The notes under the pieces were generated by a model, which saw only the letters and a list, made by a program, of their open reading frames with translations, was not told where the DNA came from and did not search any database. A DNA stretch of 34,313 bases from an uncultured Eubacteriales bacterium (lineage in GTDB: Bacteria > Bacillota > Clostridia > Peptostreptococcales > Anaerovoracaceae), in contig CACWSO010000023.1 in the NCBI GenBank assembly GCA_902763505.1, positions 1 through 34,313 of the forward strand, written 5' to 3'. Below, piece after piece: positions 22,130 through 31,770 of the stretch (position 1 is its first letter; each line of letters begins with the position of its first letter). A program made the translations under genes and the position numbers.

Positions 22130-24076
22130 TTATTTCACTTTGACCTTCTTGGCTGATGACCAGTTGCCGTAGTAAGTGGTCTTGCCGACCGTCTTGTAGA
22201 CTCTTACCTTGACGTAGTAGGTGCCCTTGGAAGATGTCTTCACGGTTCTGCTGGTGCTCTTGTAGCCTTTGGCGGTTACGGATTTATTGCCGCTGGAGAA
22301 CTTAGAGCTCTTGCTGTACATGATCTGGTAGCCGGAGATCTGCTTCTTGACCTTATTGTACTTGACTCTGAACTTCTTGGAACCGGATCTCTTCAGTGAT
22401 TTGATCTTTGTGCTCTGCGGTACGATCTGGAAGGACGCTGTCTTGCTTCCTTCGAACGTGCCGATGCCTCTAACAGTGACGGTGTAAGTTCCAACATACT
22501 TGCAGCCTGCAGGGTAGGATACAGTAAAGTTTGTGCCGTTGGTCAGACCGTAGATGCTGACGGATGGCTTCTGTACTTTGCCGTTATAAGTGAGTCTTGC
22601 TGATGAGAAGTTCACAGTATGATTCGTAATATCTGAATCCAACGTCATGATTGGAACACCGTTTTCATAAGCGATGTAGATGCCGGTCGGTCTGCCGTTT
22701 CCGCCGTTGGCCGGGTTACCGGTATCAGGGTCGGTAGGGTCCCAGCAGAGCGTGCTGCCGCTTGGCAGCTTCGTGTAGGTTGGCATACCCAGAGGGCTTG
22801 CTGTGGAACTCTTGAAGACTTTAACCGTTGTGCCGTTCGGGCAGTTGTCATAGATCCACTTAGCATCGATAGCTCTCAGACGAACGCAGCCTGCTGAAGC
22901 AACGGTTCCCAGCTTGTTATACTGGCTTCTGTACATCTGGCTGTTGTCGCCTCTTGTCTTATAAGGAATAGAGTGGAAGCAGATGCCGTGGTGGATTCTT
23001 ACCAGATACTGCGCATAAGAGCTTCCGCCGCTGAGCAGCGCCCATCTTGATTTGCCGCACTTGCTGCCATAAGGGCCGGTGGTGAATGTTCCCGTAGGCG
23101 TTGCATCACCGGAGCGGCCTGTTGAGCAGATCGTTACCTTGAATGGCTCATAGGTTCCACTGAGGTTCTTCTTGTAGATGGTCATTGCCTGGCAGGTCAG
23201 ATTGACTTCTACACGGAATGTCGTGGAGTCGATCACCTGAACATCATTCAGGCCGGCAGCTTTCAGTTCTGAAACAGCTTCCTGTTCCTCCGCCGGAGTT
23301 TCCGCTGGAGCTGTGTTGATTTCAAACTCCTTGGTTTCTGTCTGACCGTTCACATCTGTGACAACCATCTCTGCCTGATAAGTGTTGATTGGTTCCTCAG
23401 CAGGTGCTGGTTCAGCAGTTTCAGCTGCAGCCGTTGGTTCAGTTGCCTCGGTTGCTTCCGTTGGCGCAGATGCTTCGGCCGGTGCCGCTTCAGTAGCAGG
23501 CTCTGTTGCTTCTGCTGCTTCCGTTGGTTCAACGGCCTCTGCTGCAGGCTCAACTGCTTCCGCTGCAACAGTCGGTTCTACCGCTTCGGTAGCAGGTTCA
23601 GCAGTTTCCTCGGTCGGCGTTGTTGCATTTGCATTCGCGGCCTCGGCGAGTGCTTCCGGTGAGATGACCAGAGAATCGGAAACCGTGGTGATCGGGTCTG
23701 CTGTGCTTGCAGGCACCTCGGCTTCCGCTGCTCCTTCGGTCTCAACCAAGCTTTCTGCGTTCATGACTTCGCCGTCCGCTGTGTCTATACAGTTCGAAGT
23801 ATCATATTTCTTCTCGGCCAGCGTTTCGCCATTTACCAGAATCGCTACACTGCTTATTCCTGTCTCATCATAGAGACTGTAGTTAACTGAAAAATCGCTT
23901 GTGTAATAGGATGTGTCGTCGGCTTCGATGCGTTCGCCCGAAAGGGAGATATCCTCGATGACCGATGTCACATCGCTGCCTTCTGTTGCCAGGTTAGCGC
24001 CGGTATCGGCGTAACATGTGCCTGTAAATGCAAAGGCAGCAGCTGTTGCGATTGCTAAGATTTTTTTGATTTTCAT
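22130..24076 (-). CDS. Exported L,D-transpeptidase (YkuD) with Ala/Glu/Pro repeats
   Basis: A 648-residue protein on the minus strand. The signal peptide is residues 1-24 (CYA-DT). Residues about 40-90 are a beta module. Residues about 155-235 are a low-complexity A/E/P/T tract (units like EATEP, EAVEP) likely to span the wall. Residues about 290-412 form the YkuD domain: FKVTICSTGRSGDATPTGTF, HHGICFHSIP, and SAGCVRL with nucleophile C397. Then come an Ig-like segment and an Fn3-like C-terminus (SGYQIMYSKSSKF...KVRVYKT). It would form 3-3 peptidoglycan cross-links or attach proteins. GAGGAG (minus strand, 24085-24090) precedes the start. It is convergent with the VWA operon and divergent from the amidase gene. 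Confidence 0.92.
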   Translation of the reverse strand: MKIKKILAIATAAAFAFTGTCYADTGANLATEGSDVTSVIEDISLSGERIEADDTSYYTSDFSVNYSLYDETGISSVAILVNGETLAEKKYDTSNCIDTADGEVMNAESLVETEGAAEAEVPASTADPITTVSDSLVISPEALAEAANANATTPTEETAEPATEAVEPTVAAEAVEPAAEAVEPTEAAEATEPATEAAPAEASAPTEATEATEPTAAAETAEPAPAEEPINTYQAEMVVTDVNGQTETKEFEINTAPAETPAEEQEAVSELKAAGLNDVQVIDSTTFRVEVNLTCQAMTIYKKNLSGTYEPFKVTICSTGRSGDATPTGTFTTGPYGSKCGKSRWALLSGGSSYAQYLVRIHHGICFHSIPYKTRGDNSQMYRSQYNKLGTVASAGCVRLRAIDAKWIYDNCPNGTTVKVFKSSTASPLGMPTYTKLPSGSTLCWDPTDPDTGNPANGGNGRPTGIYIAYENGVPIMTLDSDITNHTVNFSSARLTYNGKVQKPSVSIYGLTNGTNFTVSYPAGCKYVGTYTVTVRGIGTFEGSKTASFQIVPQSTKIKSLKRSGSKKFRVKYNKVKKQISGYQIMYSKSSKFSSGNKSVTAKGYKSTSRTVKTSSKGTYYVKVRVYKTVGKTTYYGNWSSAKKVKVK

Positions 24077-24169
24077 GACTTTGTCTCCTCACACGTTACG
24101 ATACGAAATCATGATACATTAATGTAAGAAAAAAATGGGGCATTATTAACAAAATACAAGCTTAATAAA

Positions 24170-24198
24170 TTGTAATATTTGAGGTTTTGGGGTATACT
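24170..24198 (+). promoter_or_regulatory. Promoter of the NlpC/P60-like gene
   Basis: TTGTAA (24170-24175), 17-nt spacer, TATACT (24193-24198); leader about 30 nt with GGAG before the GTG start. A promoter for the divergent gene must lie in 24090-24160, but I see no convincing boxes on that strand. Confidence 0.6.
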
Positions 24199-24235
24199 AT
24201 AGACCATCTTTCGAAATGAATTGGAGAAGTGAAAC

Positions 24236-25285
24236 GTGAGCAAACCATACAGGAGATTCAGTTTCAAAAACATGTACATCATCGGAATCCTGCTGCTGGT
24301 GGCGGTCATTGCGCTGCCGGCTTGGTTTGCGTACATCACGAACATCGAAAACTACAAGTTGACGCTGAATGCGGAGGCGGCTGAGTATACAGGGGAGCCC
24401 GTCAAGCCGAAGGTTAAACTCCAGAACGGTCCGTTCGTGCTGGAAGAGGGGGCGGACTACACTCTCGAATACGAGAACAACAAAGAGGTCGGTGAGGCAA
24501 CGGTCAAGGTGACAGGAAAAGCCACTTACCGCGGATCGCAGGAGACGAACTTCTCCGTCGTCAAGGCACATCAGGAGATAGAGGGCAAAACGAAGATCAC
24601 AGCCAACATCGCGGATGACGTCAATCTGAATCAGTCGGCGGATACGGACCTGACGTACAGCTCAAGCGATGAGGAAGTACTGAAGGTCGATGAAGAAGGA
24701 AATGTGGAGGCTCTTGCACCCGGCGAAGCGACCGTCGAAGTTGCGGCTGCGGAAACAGACACCCACGAATCAGCGGCGAAGGAAGTAAATATAGAAATCA
24801 CGGAGACAGAAGCACAGGCGCAGATCAGAGGAGCTCTTGAATGGGCCCGCGAAAAAGCGGCAGATGACTCTTATACGTATGGACGCGGGCAGTGCCCGGT
24901 CTGCCACGGCGGAAGCAAAGTCTATGACTGTATCGCGTTCATGACGGCGTCATACTGGCACGGCGGTCAGGTCGATATGATGGAACGCTGGTGCTGGAAT
25001 CATAATCACACAAGTAAAATCCGTCAGGCGATGATCAGTTCCGATGTATGGCAAGGCATTGGAAATCCGAAAGAGGAAGATCTCCAGCCGGGCGATGTGC
25101 TCTTTTATTACAGAGCCGGCCGCGGACGCAATGGTTCGGGATGGTTCCATGTTGAAATCTACAATGGCGATGGTCAGGTCGTCGGCGCACATACCTTTGG
25201 CGGCAAACGCTGCATCAGCGTCGAACCGTTTAACGACTACTTCCGCAGCTACAGCGATGTGTACAGATACGTTGGGAAGGAGTAA
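24236..25285 (+). CDS. Membrane-anchored NlpC/P60-like (CHAP-type) amidase with Ig-like domains
   Basis: A 349-residue protein. A membrane helix at about residues 17-38 anchors it outside the cell. Residues about 40-115 form an MBG-like module (LTLNAEAAEYTGEPVKPKV), and residues about 118-190 a Big_2-like module (ADTDLTYSSSDEEVLKVDEEG). The catalytic domain runs from about residue 200 to the end: C232 in VYDCIAF, H305 in WFHVEIYNG, and GDVLFYYR, the Cys-His pattern of NlpC/P60 and CHAP peptidases that cut wall peptides. The CPVC-H motif before it (PVCHGG) could bind metal. GTG start, with GGAG about 10 nt upstream. It lies between another wall enzyme and the fibre operon. Confidence 0.82.
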   Translation: MSKPYRRFSFKNMYIIGILLLVAVIALPAWFAYITNIENYKLTLNAEAAEYTGEPVKPKVKLQNGPFVLEEGADYTLEYENNKEVGEATVKVTGKATYRGSQETNFSVVKAHQEIEGKTKITANIADDVNLNQSADTDLTYSSSDEEVLKVDEEGNVEALAPGEATVEVAAAETDTHESAAKEVNIEITETEAQAQIRGALEWAREKAADDSYTYGRGQCPVCHGGSKVYDCIAFMTASYWHGGQVDMMERWCWNHNHTSKIRQAMISSDVWQGIGNPKEEDLQPGDVLFYYRAGRGRNGSGWFHVEIYNGDGQVVGAHTFGGKRCISVEPFNDYFRSYSDVYRYVGKE

Positions 25286-25305
25286 TCTCAGGCTTTTGCG
25301 GCGGC

Positions 25306-25335
25306 TTGACAGAAAACTAACAATAGGGGTATATT
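25306..25335 (+). promoter_or_regulatory. Promoter of the surface-fibre operon
   Basis: TTGACA (25306-25311), 18-nt spacer, TATATT (25330-25335). The start would be near 25342, giving a U-rich leader of about 40 nt without a Shine-Dalgarno. It lies 20 nt after the stop of the amidase gene. Confidence 0.65.
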
Positions 25336-25382
25336 ATTAATGTATTTTTTTGGGATTGAGATTTTTTTGTTGTGACATTTTT

Positions 25383-28300
25383 ATGGAAGCTTTTAAGAGA
25401 ACAATCAGACAATGGAAAGCAGTTCTAGCGGTACTGGCAGCAATTGTTGTCGCAATGACAACATATGATTATGCAGTGCCTATTTTTGCATTAAACGAAG
25501 AGACAACGGAGACGCAGAGTGTTGCCGAAGAGTACGGCGAGTCTGTGGACTCTGATGTTGCCGTGCCCGGAAACGAAGAGGAAGAGAGCACCGAACCATT
25601 GGAGATGGACACGGAGGCAGATGCGGATTCAGATTCTGACTCAGATGAAGATCTGGATGCAGATGCAGACGCAAGGACAGAGAAAACTGCCATCAACACC
25701 AAGGGAAAGACATACAACGTCACGGTATCCTATGACGAAGAAGCCACTATCCCGGAGGATGCGGAACTTCACGTTGAGGAAATAGAGAAATCAGCTGACG
25801 AGTATGATGAATACATGACCAGAACGGAAGACGCAGTAGGCAAGAGCAAGGTTGTTGCTTTTGCTCGTTTTTTTGACATCAAGATCATGAGCGGCGAAGA
25901 GGAGGTACAGCCTGAGGCGCCTGTAGAGGTGGTCATTGAACTGTCGGACGACATTAGGATGGAAGACGTCACGGCCATACACTTCAAAGAAGATGAAGAG
26001 CGCGGTAAAAAAGAAAAAGATGTCGTGCTCGAAACAGAGGTCGCAAAGTCAGACACGAAGAAAATGGACAGCGCTGTTGCCTTCGAAACGGACGGATTTT
26101 CCGTTTACGCCATCGCGACTGTAGAGGAAATTGACGGCACCTCCTACGGCATAGTGAACAACTTCAATACCGTTTCGGGAACGGCACTGATGAATCAAGC
26201 GTCCGGTGATACGAAACTGAAAGGTCTTACCATGACGGTCCGTACCAATACGGTCGACCGTAAGAGCAATGTTCTTGTGGCAAAAGACAGCAACATCACC
26301 ATGTGGTCATTCTCCAAGATATCAGGAAATCAGTACTACATAACAACAGAAGTGGACGGTGCGACGAAGTACCTGAGTATAACGAGCAGCGCCGTCAAAC
26401 TTGTGGATGCGCCTGACGATAGCTGTAAGATTACCGTTGAGAGCGGAACGGGAAAGTACAAGGGAAAGTACAGGTTCAGCTCCGGCGGTCAGGTATTGCG
26501 TCTGAACGGAAGTAATTTTGAACGGGCTACAGGCGCAAATAATGACTACGCGTGGATGAATCTGGCAGAAAAGTCTAACCTCAACGACGATGACTTCGTT
26601 ACATACACGGCGGAAAAAGTCAGCGTGTCCGGTGAGGTCAATGACGACGGAACGATCGACTATGACGTCAAGGACGGAGACGACGTGGTCATCTATACGC
26701 GTGTCTGGAATGACGATACGAAGCAGTATGATTACTACGTCATAGACTACGACGGGGTGCTGGTCAGAGCCTACGCCAGCGGAGATTCCATTGCCTGGGT
26801 GGGCAGCAGGAACAATACGATGCTGTGGAATTTCACGGAGCATCACAACCCCGATGGTTCGCTGAACTACTACTATGACCTGCAGAATACATACTCCGAA
26901 GTTTATATCGCGCCGCAGGTCACAGGCAGGCAGGTGCTTTCAGACGATCCTATAGGAATCAATCTGAACGGACGACGCAACAAAGAATACTACACGACCA
27001 TACTGTCATGGGACAATACGCATTACGATTACGCTTCTCTGAAGGTCAATGATTTGAATCTGATTTCCGCGCCGATTTCAAAGGCCGACACCTTCTATTT
27101 CGCGGTCATGAAGAAGGAGGAAACACAGGATAAGCTGACAGAGGTTGAGACATTAGACCATAAACCGTACGGAATCACAATCAAGATGCAGGACTACGGT
27201 AATGAGACGACCAGTGGAGATTACCGGTCCAACGAAATGAGCGCCGTTATAGGCAACACGGCGTTTGTTGCAGATAAAGTGACTGCCGATCTTCTCACGA
27301 AGAATATAGATGGTGATTATCCGACCGCGACGATGACGAATAAGTCACTTGGGGATCTTTTTGCCAAGTCACTTGAGGTCAACCATCAGTTCCTCACAGG
27401 TACCCATAAGGAAACTGGCTATTTCGAATATGATTCCACGCAGAACTTCGCGCATCTGATAAGCAGTACAAATGACAAATGGTATGGACAGCCGAGACCG
27501 GACGGGGGGACCTATGGCATCGGCGATTTCGTCGTGTATGAACAACTCGGCACCACGAATGAGTCGGCAAAGAACACCCTGAAGCACGGACAGTTCCTGC
27601 CGTATAACGATTTGCAGGAGGGGGTCTTCTGTCCGATTAACACCAACGAAATGGACATCCACACCAGCACGTCGACAGCGGTTCCGCTCTCGTCGCTGGA
27701 TCCTCGGAAAGGGGAGAAACTGTACAATATTCCGTATAAGCGGAATGGTGAGATTCCGAAGTATGCGGACCACTTCTTCGGTGTGGACATGTCCGCGAAA
27801 TTCATGCAGAGCGCCAACGGTCTGGATGACTGGGGACACGATCTGATTTTTGAATTCTCGGGAGACGATGACTTCTGGTTCTATGTGGACGGCAAGCTCA
27901 TACTGGATCTCGGCGGTATTCACTCCGCGCTGGACGGCAGCATCAACTTCCGTACCGGCAAAGTTGTCGTACACGGCAAGGAGACCAATCTGAGAAACCT
28001 TTACAAAGAGGCTTACCTTGAGGAGCATCCCGAAGCATCCGAGTCCGAAGTCACGGAGTACCTCGACGGAATATTCAAAGAGAACGAACAAGGTGTTAAG
28101 ACGGTGTTCAAGGATTACTCCGGACACACCATGCGCATGTTCTACATGGAGCGCGGCGCCGGCGCGTCGAATCTTCACATGCGCTTTAATCTCGCGCCGT
28201 ACAAAGATGGCGAAGTGCAGCTGAAGAAGGAAGTCAGCGGCATTGAAAAACCGGATTCGTCTATGATCTTCCCGTACCAGATCATGTATCAGGCTCGCCC

Positions 28301-31232
28301 GGGAGATCCATATGTGAATATCATGGATAATTTTGCTGTCACAGACAACAAGACCGGAGATCCGATTCCATACAAGGCAGAGTATACTGTCGACGGGCTG
28401 ACCTATAAAGGGGTCTATCTTCTGAAGCCGGGTCAGACAGCTTCAATAGAACTTAAGGACGAGACCACAAAGTATTTCATCCGCGAATGCGGCATGGATA
28501 CGAACACCTACGATCAGGTGAAGATTAACGAAGAAGTCGCGGAGGGCAAACCGACGGAAGTTGCCGGCCGTGAGGATTTCGAATCTGAAGCGAACACCGT
28601 TGCGAAACGCAAGAAGGTCATTTACAACAACCACGTAAGCAAATCCGCACAGCACAGCCTGAACATCACCAAGTTGCTCTGGGAGGACAGTGAGAAAACA
28701 AGACCGATTCCTGCGGAGCGCGATAACACAGGATTCCGTTTTCGTATTTACATCGGCACAGACAGCCAGGGAAATCCTGTGGCATACAACACAGGCAAAT
28801 ACTATGTCAAGAATCCGGACGGAGAGTACTGCATATACCAGAATGGAAAGTTCGTCTCGACCGGAAAGACCGACTTTGACGATCTCAATCCAATCGCCCC
28901 GCCGGGCGCGTGGGAGAGCGAGCGGGATATGGCAACCTTCGAGACATCCCCGAGCGGCATCGCAGATACGATTCCGGTCGGACATACCGTTGAGGTACCG
29001 GGCCTGATGAGTGGAAACGCGTTCATGGTTGAAGAGCGCGCTGGAGAGATTCCTGCAGGCTACAACCTGATCGATTACGAGCGAAAGGGACAGATTCCAG
29101 CAGGTGAATCGGCAAACAAAGGCGTCATCCACGGCGGCGACGAACATGTTACTGTGAACAACCGGCATGGCTACGGGCTGCATGTCGAAAAGAAATGGTC
29201 CGATGCTCCGTTCATGGATTATCATAATCCGATTTATTTCGCAGTATATCTCAAAGGCAGCGGAGATGATCTGACGCTCCTGAATAATTCACTGCTACAG
29301 TTGGGCAAGACGGAGACCTCGCTTCAGTGGTTCTTCCATGATCTGGTAAAAAATAAGACGCTGAATGACTACCTTGTCTATGAGGTAACGGTCAAAAACG
29401 GCCAGGGCGAGGACATCACTCCGGAGGAATATGACGCTCTGGAGACGGATCCTGACACAGGCGCTGCGATTATACCGGATGACTGGGAAGTCACCAGAGT
29501 CGAAGAGGGCGGCATTATCACCGTTGAAGGCAAAACCAGCGAACACGGATATGCCACGGCCTTTGATTACACTGCAAGCTATGATCGCGAGACGCTGACG
29601 CCTGAACAGATTGAGAGCGGCGCCAACTCGAGGAAGGACAAGGTTTCAAACTCCAGACCGGGGCTGAAACTGATCAAGACCGATATGAAAGGGAACGTCC
29701 TTGAGGGAGCAACATTTACCCTTGTAAGGAAGGGTGATACGGAAGTCACTTCGAAGAAGACGTTCACCTCGGATGAGGAAGGACTTATCGCGGTGGCGTA
29801 CCTGACTGAGGGAGAGGAGTATATTCTCACTGAGACGATAGCGCCGTACAAGTATCGGACAGTGATTCAGCCACTGACCATTAAGGTGGATGTGGATAGT
29901 GACGATGGAAGCAATACTGTATACGTCAACGACTCGTCTACAGCCCCATTTGGCGGATACTATGAAATCAAACAGGAGGCGCATCCGACTGTCGCGCACA
30001 TGCCGACCATCACGATCAAAAACAAACCGTTCAAACTCAACGCGGTGAAGACAGACCTTGTCAGCGGCGTTCCCGTACAGGGCGCGGTGTTCGAACTGTA
30101 CCGCGAGATCAAGGACTACCAGACGGGCAATCTGATGCCGGATTACATGCCGATGGAGGGATTTGAGAACCTGCAGACAAAGGCGGACGGCACAATTCCG
30201 CAGATTACCATGGATGATTTGAAACCAGGTACATATTATCTCCGTGAGAAGAGCGTGCCATCTCAGTACAAGAGCGTTGATTACGATGTACGGCTGATCA
30301 TCGAGAAGACCGGTGACATCAGCATTGAAAAAGCGGAATACTCAAACGATGAACACAAGTGGGTGTTCAGTGAAATGGAGAGCGACAGGGCAGAACTGTC
30401 AACAGATGATGACGGTAACGTGACCCTGACCGTGAAGAACACGCCGAAAAAGAACGTGCGGATTCTCAAGAAAGTGAAGAAGTCCTACGGAGAAGATGAG
30501 GTCCTACCGGGCGTTGAATTCGCGCTGTACACCAGTGATCAGATTCAGGATGATAAGCCAAAGGAAGGCGAGGAGCCGATTCTGACAGGTAAGACTGACG
30601 AGGATGGAGTCCTCGGCCTGGGCGCGCTCAAAGACAATACAACGTACTACATGTTTGAAACAGGGACACCGAAGGGATATATTGGCTTCGACAGTCCTGT
30701 AATCATCACCGTGGAAAAAGTCGTGACAGATACGAAAATCACGGCAACCCTTGATGGAAAGAAACTTGATGTAGAGGACCTCCCGGGTGAGGGCGACATG
30801 AAGGTAGCGCAGATTACCTTGTTCAATGAAGCCGAGTGCGAACTGCAGCTAGAGAAGACCATCGAAGGGTTTGTAGACAATGGAGAAGCGAATGACGCGA
30901 CATTCGTCTTCGAAGTGAACGGTTACGTCGAGGGAGAAGACGAGCCGGTATACACCAAGCGCGTCGGCATACAGTTCGAGAAGAATGGAGACCGTACGCA
31001 GACCCTGACTGTGAAGAATATACCGACGGGTCTTGACCGGCTCATGGTCAAAGAAATCTACAGCGGCAACTTTACGACAGATGAGCAGTCTGTTGAACAG
31101 GAAGCGGATGGTCCGGATGCAAGCGGCGTTTACACGGTCAGCTTTGAGAACAAACTGAACAACAAGACGCACAGCGGCGGAGTAGTCAACAAATACAATT
31201 TGGACGAAAACGGATTCAATCACGTGGAATAG
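25383..31232 (+). CDS. Giant fibro-slime/Cna-B surface protein without sorting signal
   Basis: An exported protein of about 1949 residues. I use ATG 25383 because the hydrophobic signal/anchor (residues 10-33, AVLAVLAAIVVAMTT) follows a basic KRTIRQWK start; the earlier in-frame TTG at 25350 only adds a hydrophobic prefix. No start has a clear ribosome site. Order: acidic D/E/S tract (35-100), beta-rich modules (100-620), fibro-slime/PA14-like domain (about 620-945, with DDDFWFYVDGKLILDLGGIH), then at least six Cna-B/SpaA-type modules beginning near 1090, 1262, 1427, 1548, 1690 and 1817. Several have E-box-like strings (YILTETIAPYKY, YYLREKSVPSQY, YYMFETGTPKGY), so intramolecular Lys-Asn isopeptide bonds are likely. 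The C-terminus (NKYNLDENGFNHVE) has no LPXTG, membrane helix or basic tail. It should be the main fibre or adhesin of the operon. Confidence 0.85.
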   Translation: MEAFKRTIRQWKAVLAVLAAIVVAMTTYDYAVPIFALNEETTETQSVAEEYGESVDSDVAVPGNEEEESTEPLEMDTEADADSDSDSDEDLDADADARTEKTAINTKGKTYNVTVSYDEEATIPEDAELHVEEIEKSADEYDEYMTRTEDAVGKSKVVAFARFFDIKIMSGEEEVQPEAPVEVVIELSDDIRMEDVTAIHFKEDEERGKKEKDVVLETEVAKSDTKKMDSAVAFETDGFSVYAIATVEEIDGTSYGIVNNFNTVSGTALMNQASGDTKLKGLTMTVRTNTVDRKSNVLVAKDSNITMWSFSKISGNQYYITTEVDGATKYLSITSSAVKLVDAPDDSCKITVESGTGKYKGKYRFSSGGQVLRLNGSNFERATGANNDYAWMNLAEKSNLNDDDFVTYTAEKVSVSGEVNDDGTIDYDVKDGDDVVIYTRVWNDDTKQYDYYVIDYDGVLVRAYASGDSIAWVGSRNNTMLWNFTEHHNPDGSLNYYYDLQNTYSEVYIAPQVTGRQVLSDDPIGINLNGRRNKEYYTTILSWDNTHYDYASLKVNDLNLISAPISKADTFYFAVMKKEETQDKLTEVETLDHKPYGITIKMQDYGNETTSGDYRSNEMSAVIGNTAFVADKVTADLLTKNIDGDYPTATMTNKSLGDLFAKSLEVNHQFLTGTHKETGYFEYDSTQNFAHLISSTNDKWYGQPRPDGGTYGIGDFVVYEQLGTTNESAKNTLKHGQFLPYNDLQEGVFCPINTNEMDIHTSTSTAVPLSSLDPRKGEKLYNIPYKRNGEIPKYADHFFGVDMSAKFMQSANGLDDWGHDLIFEFSGDDDFWFYVDGKLILDLGGIHSALDGSINFRTGKVVVHGKETNLRNLYKEAYLEEHPEASESEVTEYLDGIFKENEQGVKTVFKDYSGHTMRMFYMERGAGASNLHMRFNLAPYKDGEVQLKKEVSGIEKPDSSMIFPYQIMYQARPGDPYVNIMDNFAVTDNKTGDPIPYKAEYTVDGLTYKGVYLLKPGQTASIELKDETTKYFIRECGMDTNTYDQVKINEEVAEGKPTEVAGREDFESEANTVAKRKKVIYNNHVSKSAQHSLNITKLLWEDSEKTRPIPAERDNTGFRFRIYIGTDSQGNPVAYNTGKYYVKNPDGEYCIYQNGKFVSTGKTDFDDLNPIAPPGAWESERDMATFETSPSGIADTIPVGHTVEVPGLMSGNAFMVEERAGEIPAGYNLIDYERKGQIPAGESANKGVIHGGDEHVTVNNRHGYGLHVEKKWSDAPFMDYHNPIYFAVYLKGSGDDLTLLNNSLLQLGKTETSLQWFFHDLVKNKTLNDYLVYEVTVKNGQGEDITPEEYDALETDPDTGAAIIPDDWEVTRVEEGGIITVEGKTSEHGYATAFDYTASYDRETLTPEQIESGANSRKDKVSNSRPGLKLIKTDMKGNVLEGATFTLVRKGDTEVTSKKTFTSDEEGLIAVAYLTEGEEYILTETIAPYKYRTVIQPLTIKVDVDSDDGSNTVYVNDSSTAPFGGYYEIKQEAHPTVAHMPTITIKNKPFKLNAVKTDLVSGVPVQGAVFELYREIKDYQTGNLMPDYMPMEGFENLQTKADGTIPQITMDDLKPGTYYLREKSVPSQYKSVDYDVRLIIEKTGDISIEKAEYSNDEHKWVFSEMESDRAELSTDDDGNVTLTVKNTPKKNVRILKKVKKSYGEDEVLPGVEFALYTSDQIQDDKPKEGEEPILTGKTDEDGVLGLGALKDNTTYYMFETGTPKGYIGFDSPVIITVEKVVTDTKITATLDGKKLDVEDLPGEGDMKVAQITLFNEAECELQLEKTIEGFVDNGEANDATFVFEVNGYVEGEDEPVYTKRVGIQFEKNGDRTQTLTVKNIPTGLDRLMVKEIYSGNFTTDEQSVEQEADGPDASGVYTVSFENKLNNKTHSGGVVNKYNLDENGFNHVE

Positions 31233-31259
31233 GAACAATATTCAGAAGGAGAAAACAAT

Positions 31260-31757
31260 ATGATATCAGCAAAGAAGAGAATCCTGTTGATCATATTTGT
31301 GCTCACACTGTCAGCATTTGTGACAGTGGGGATTTCCTACGCCTATTTCACAGATTACGATACAGCTAAAGGCACTGCGTCTGTGAAACTGTCCGGCGAG
31401 ACGGTGATCAAAGAAGAGTTTCAGGATAACAAGAAAATCATCTCCGTATACAACAGGGGAGATGGTGACGCCGTCGTCCGCGTCGGTATTTTTGGTCCGG
31501 ACGGGATGCAGTTTGAATATGAAAATCCTTCGGACTGGTATCACGATGACGGCGATGATTTCTGGTATTATAAGTCGATCCTGCCGGCCAAAGGCACAAC
31601 GAGCAAAATCACAGTGAAACTTGACAACATCCCGAAGGATGTCGAACTGTCAGAGATGGATATCACGGTCGTTCACGAGTCCGTGCCGGTTGCGCTGGAT
31701 GATGATGGATACTGCATTGTTCCCGATGGTTGGGAAAAAGTCGTGAAGGCGGAGTAA
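31260..31757 (+). CDS. TasA/camelysin-like exported protein (SipW-type signal)
   Basis: A 165-residue protein with a SipW-dependent-type signal: KKRILLIIFVLTLSAFVTVGISYA-YFTD, where the YFTD after cleavage is typical of TasA/camelysin/BsaA-like fibre proteins. The mature part is a small beta fold (VKLSGETVIKEEF, VVRVGIFGPDG, SKITVKLDNIP) and acidic. AAGGAG lies 8 nt before ATG, 27 nt after the giant gene. The family assembles biofilm or pilus-like fibres after cleavage by a SipW-type peptidase. No such peptidase gene is in this window, so it must be encoded elsewhere. Confidence 0.75.
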   Translation: MISAKKRILLIIFVLTLSAFVTVGISYAYFTDYDTAKGTASVKLSGETVIKEEFQDNKKIISVYNRGDGDAVVRVGIFGPDGMQFEYENPSDWYHDDGDDFWYYKSILPAKGTTSKITVKLDNIPKDVELSEMDITVVHESVPVALDDDGYCIVPDGWEKVVKAE

Positions 31758-31770
31758 GGAGGCGTAGATA

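Noticed and set aside
23382-23873. Long plus-strand frame rich in Ala/Ser/Val opposite the L,D-transpeptidase
   Set aside because: It is the antisense shadow of the Ala/Glu/Pro repeat tract; low-complexity coding repeats leave the opposite strand open.
25340-25375. Short ORF MYFFGIEIFLL before the giant gene, as a leader peptide
   Set aside because: Its ATG lies at or before the predicted transcription start, it has no ribosome site, and no attenuator hairpin follows.
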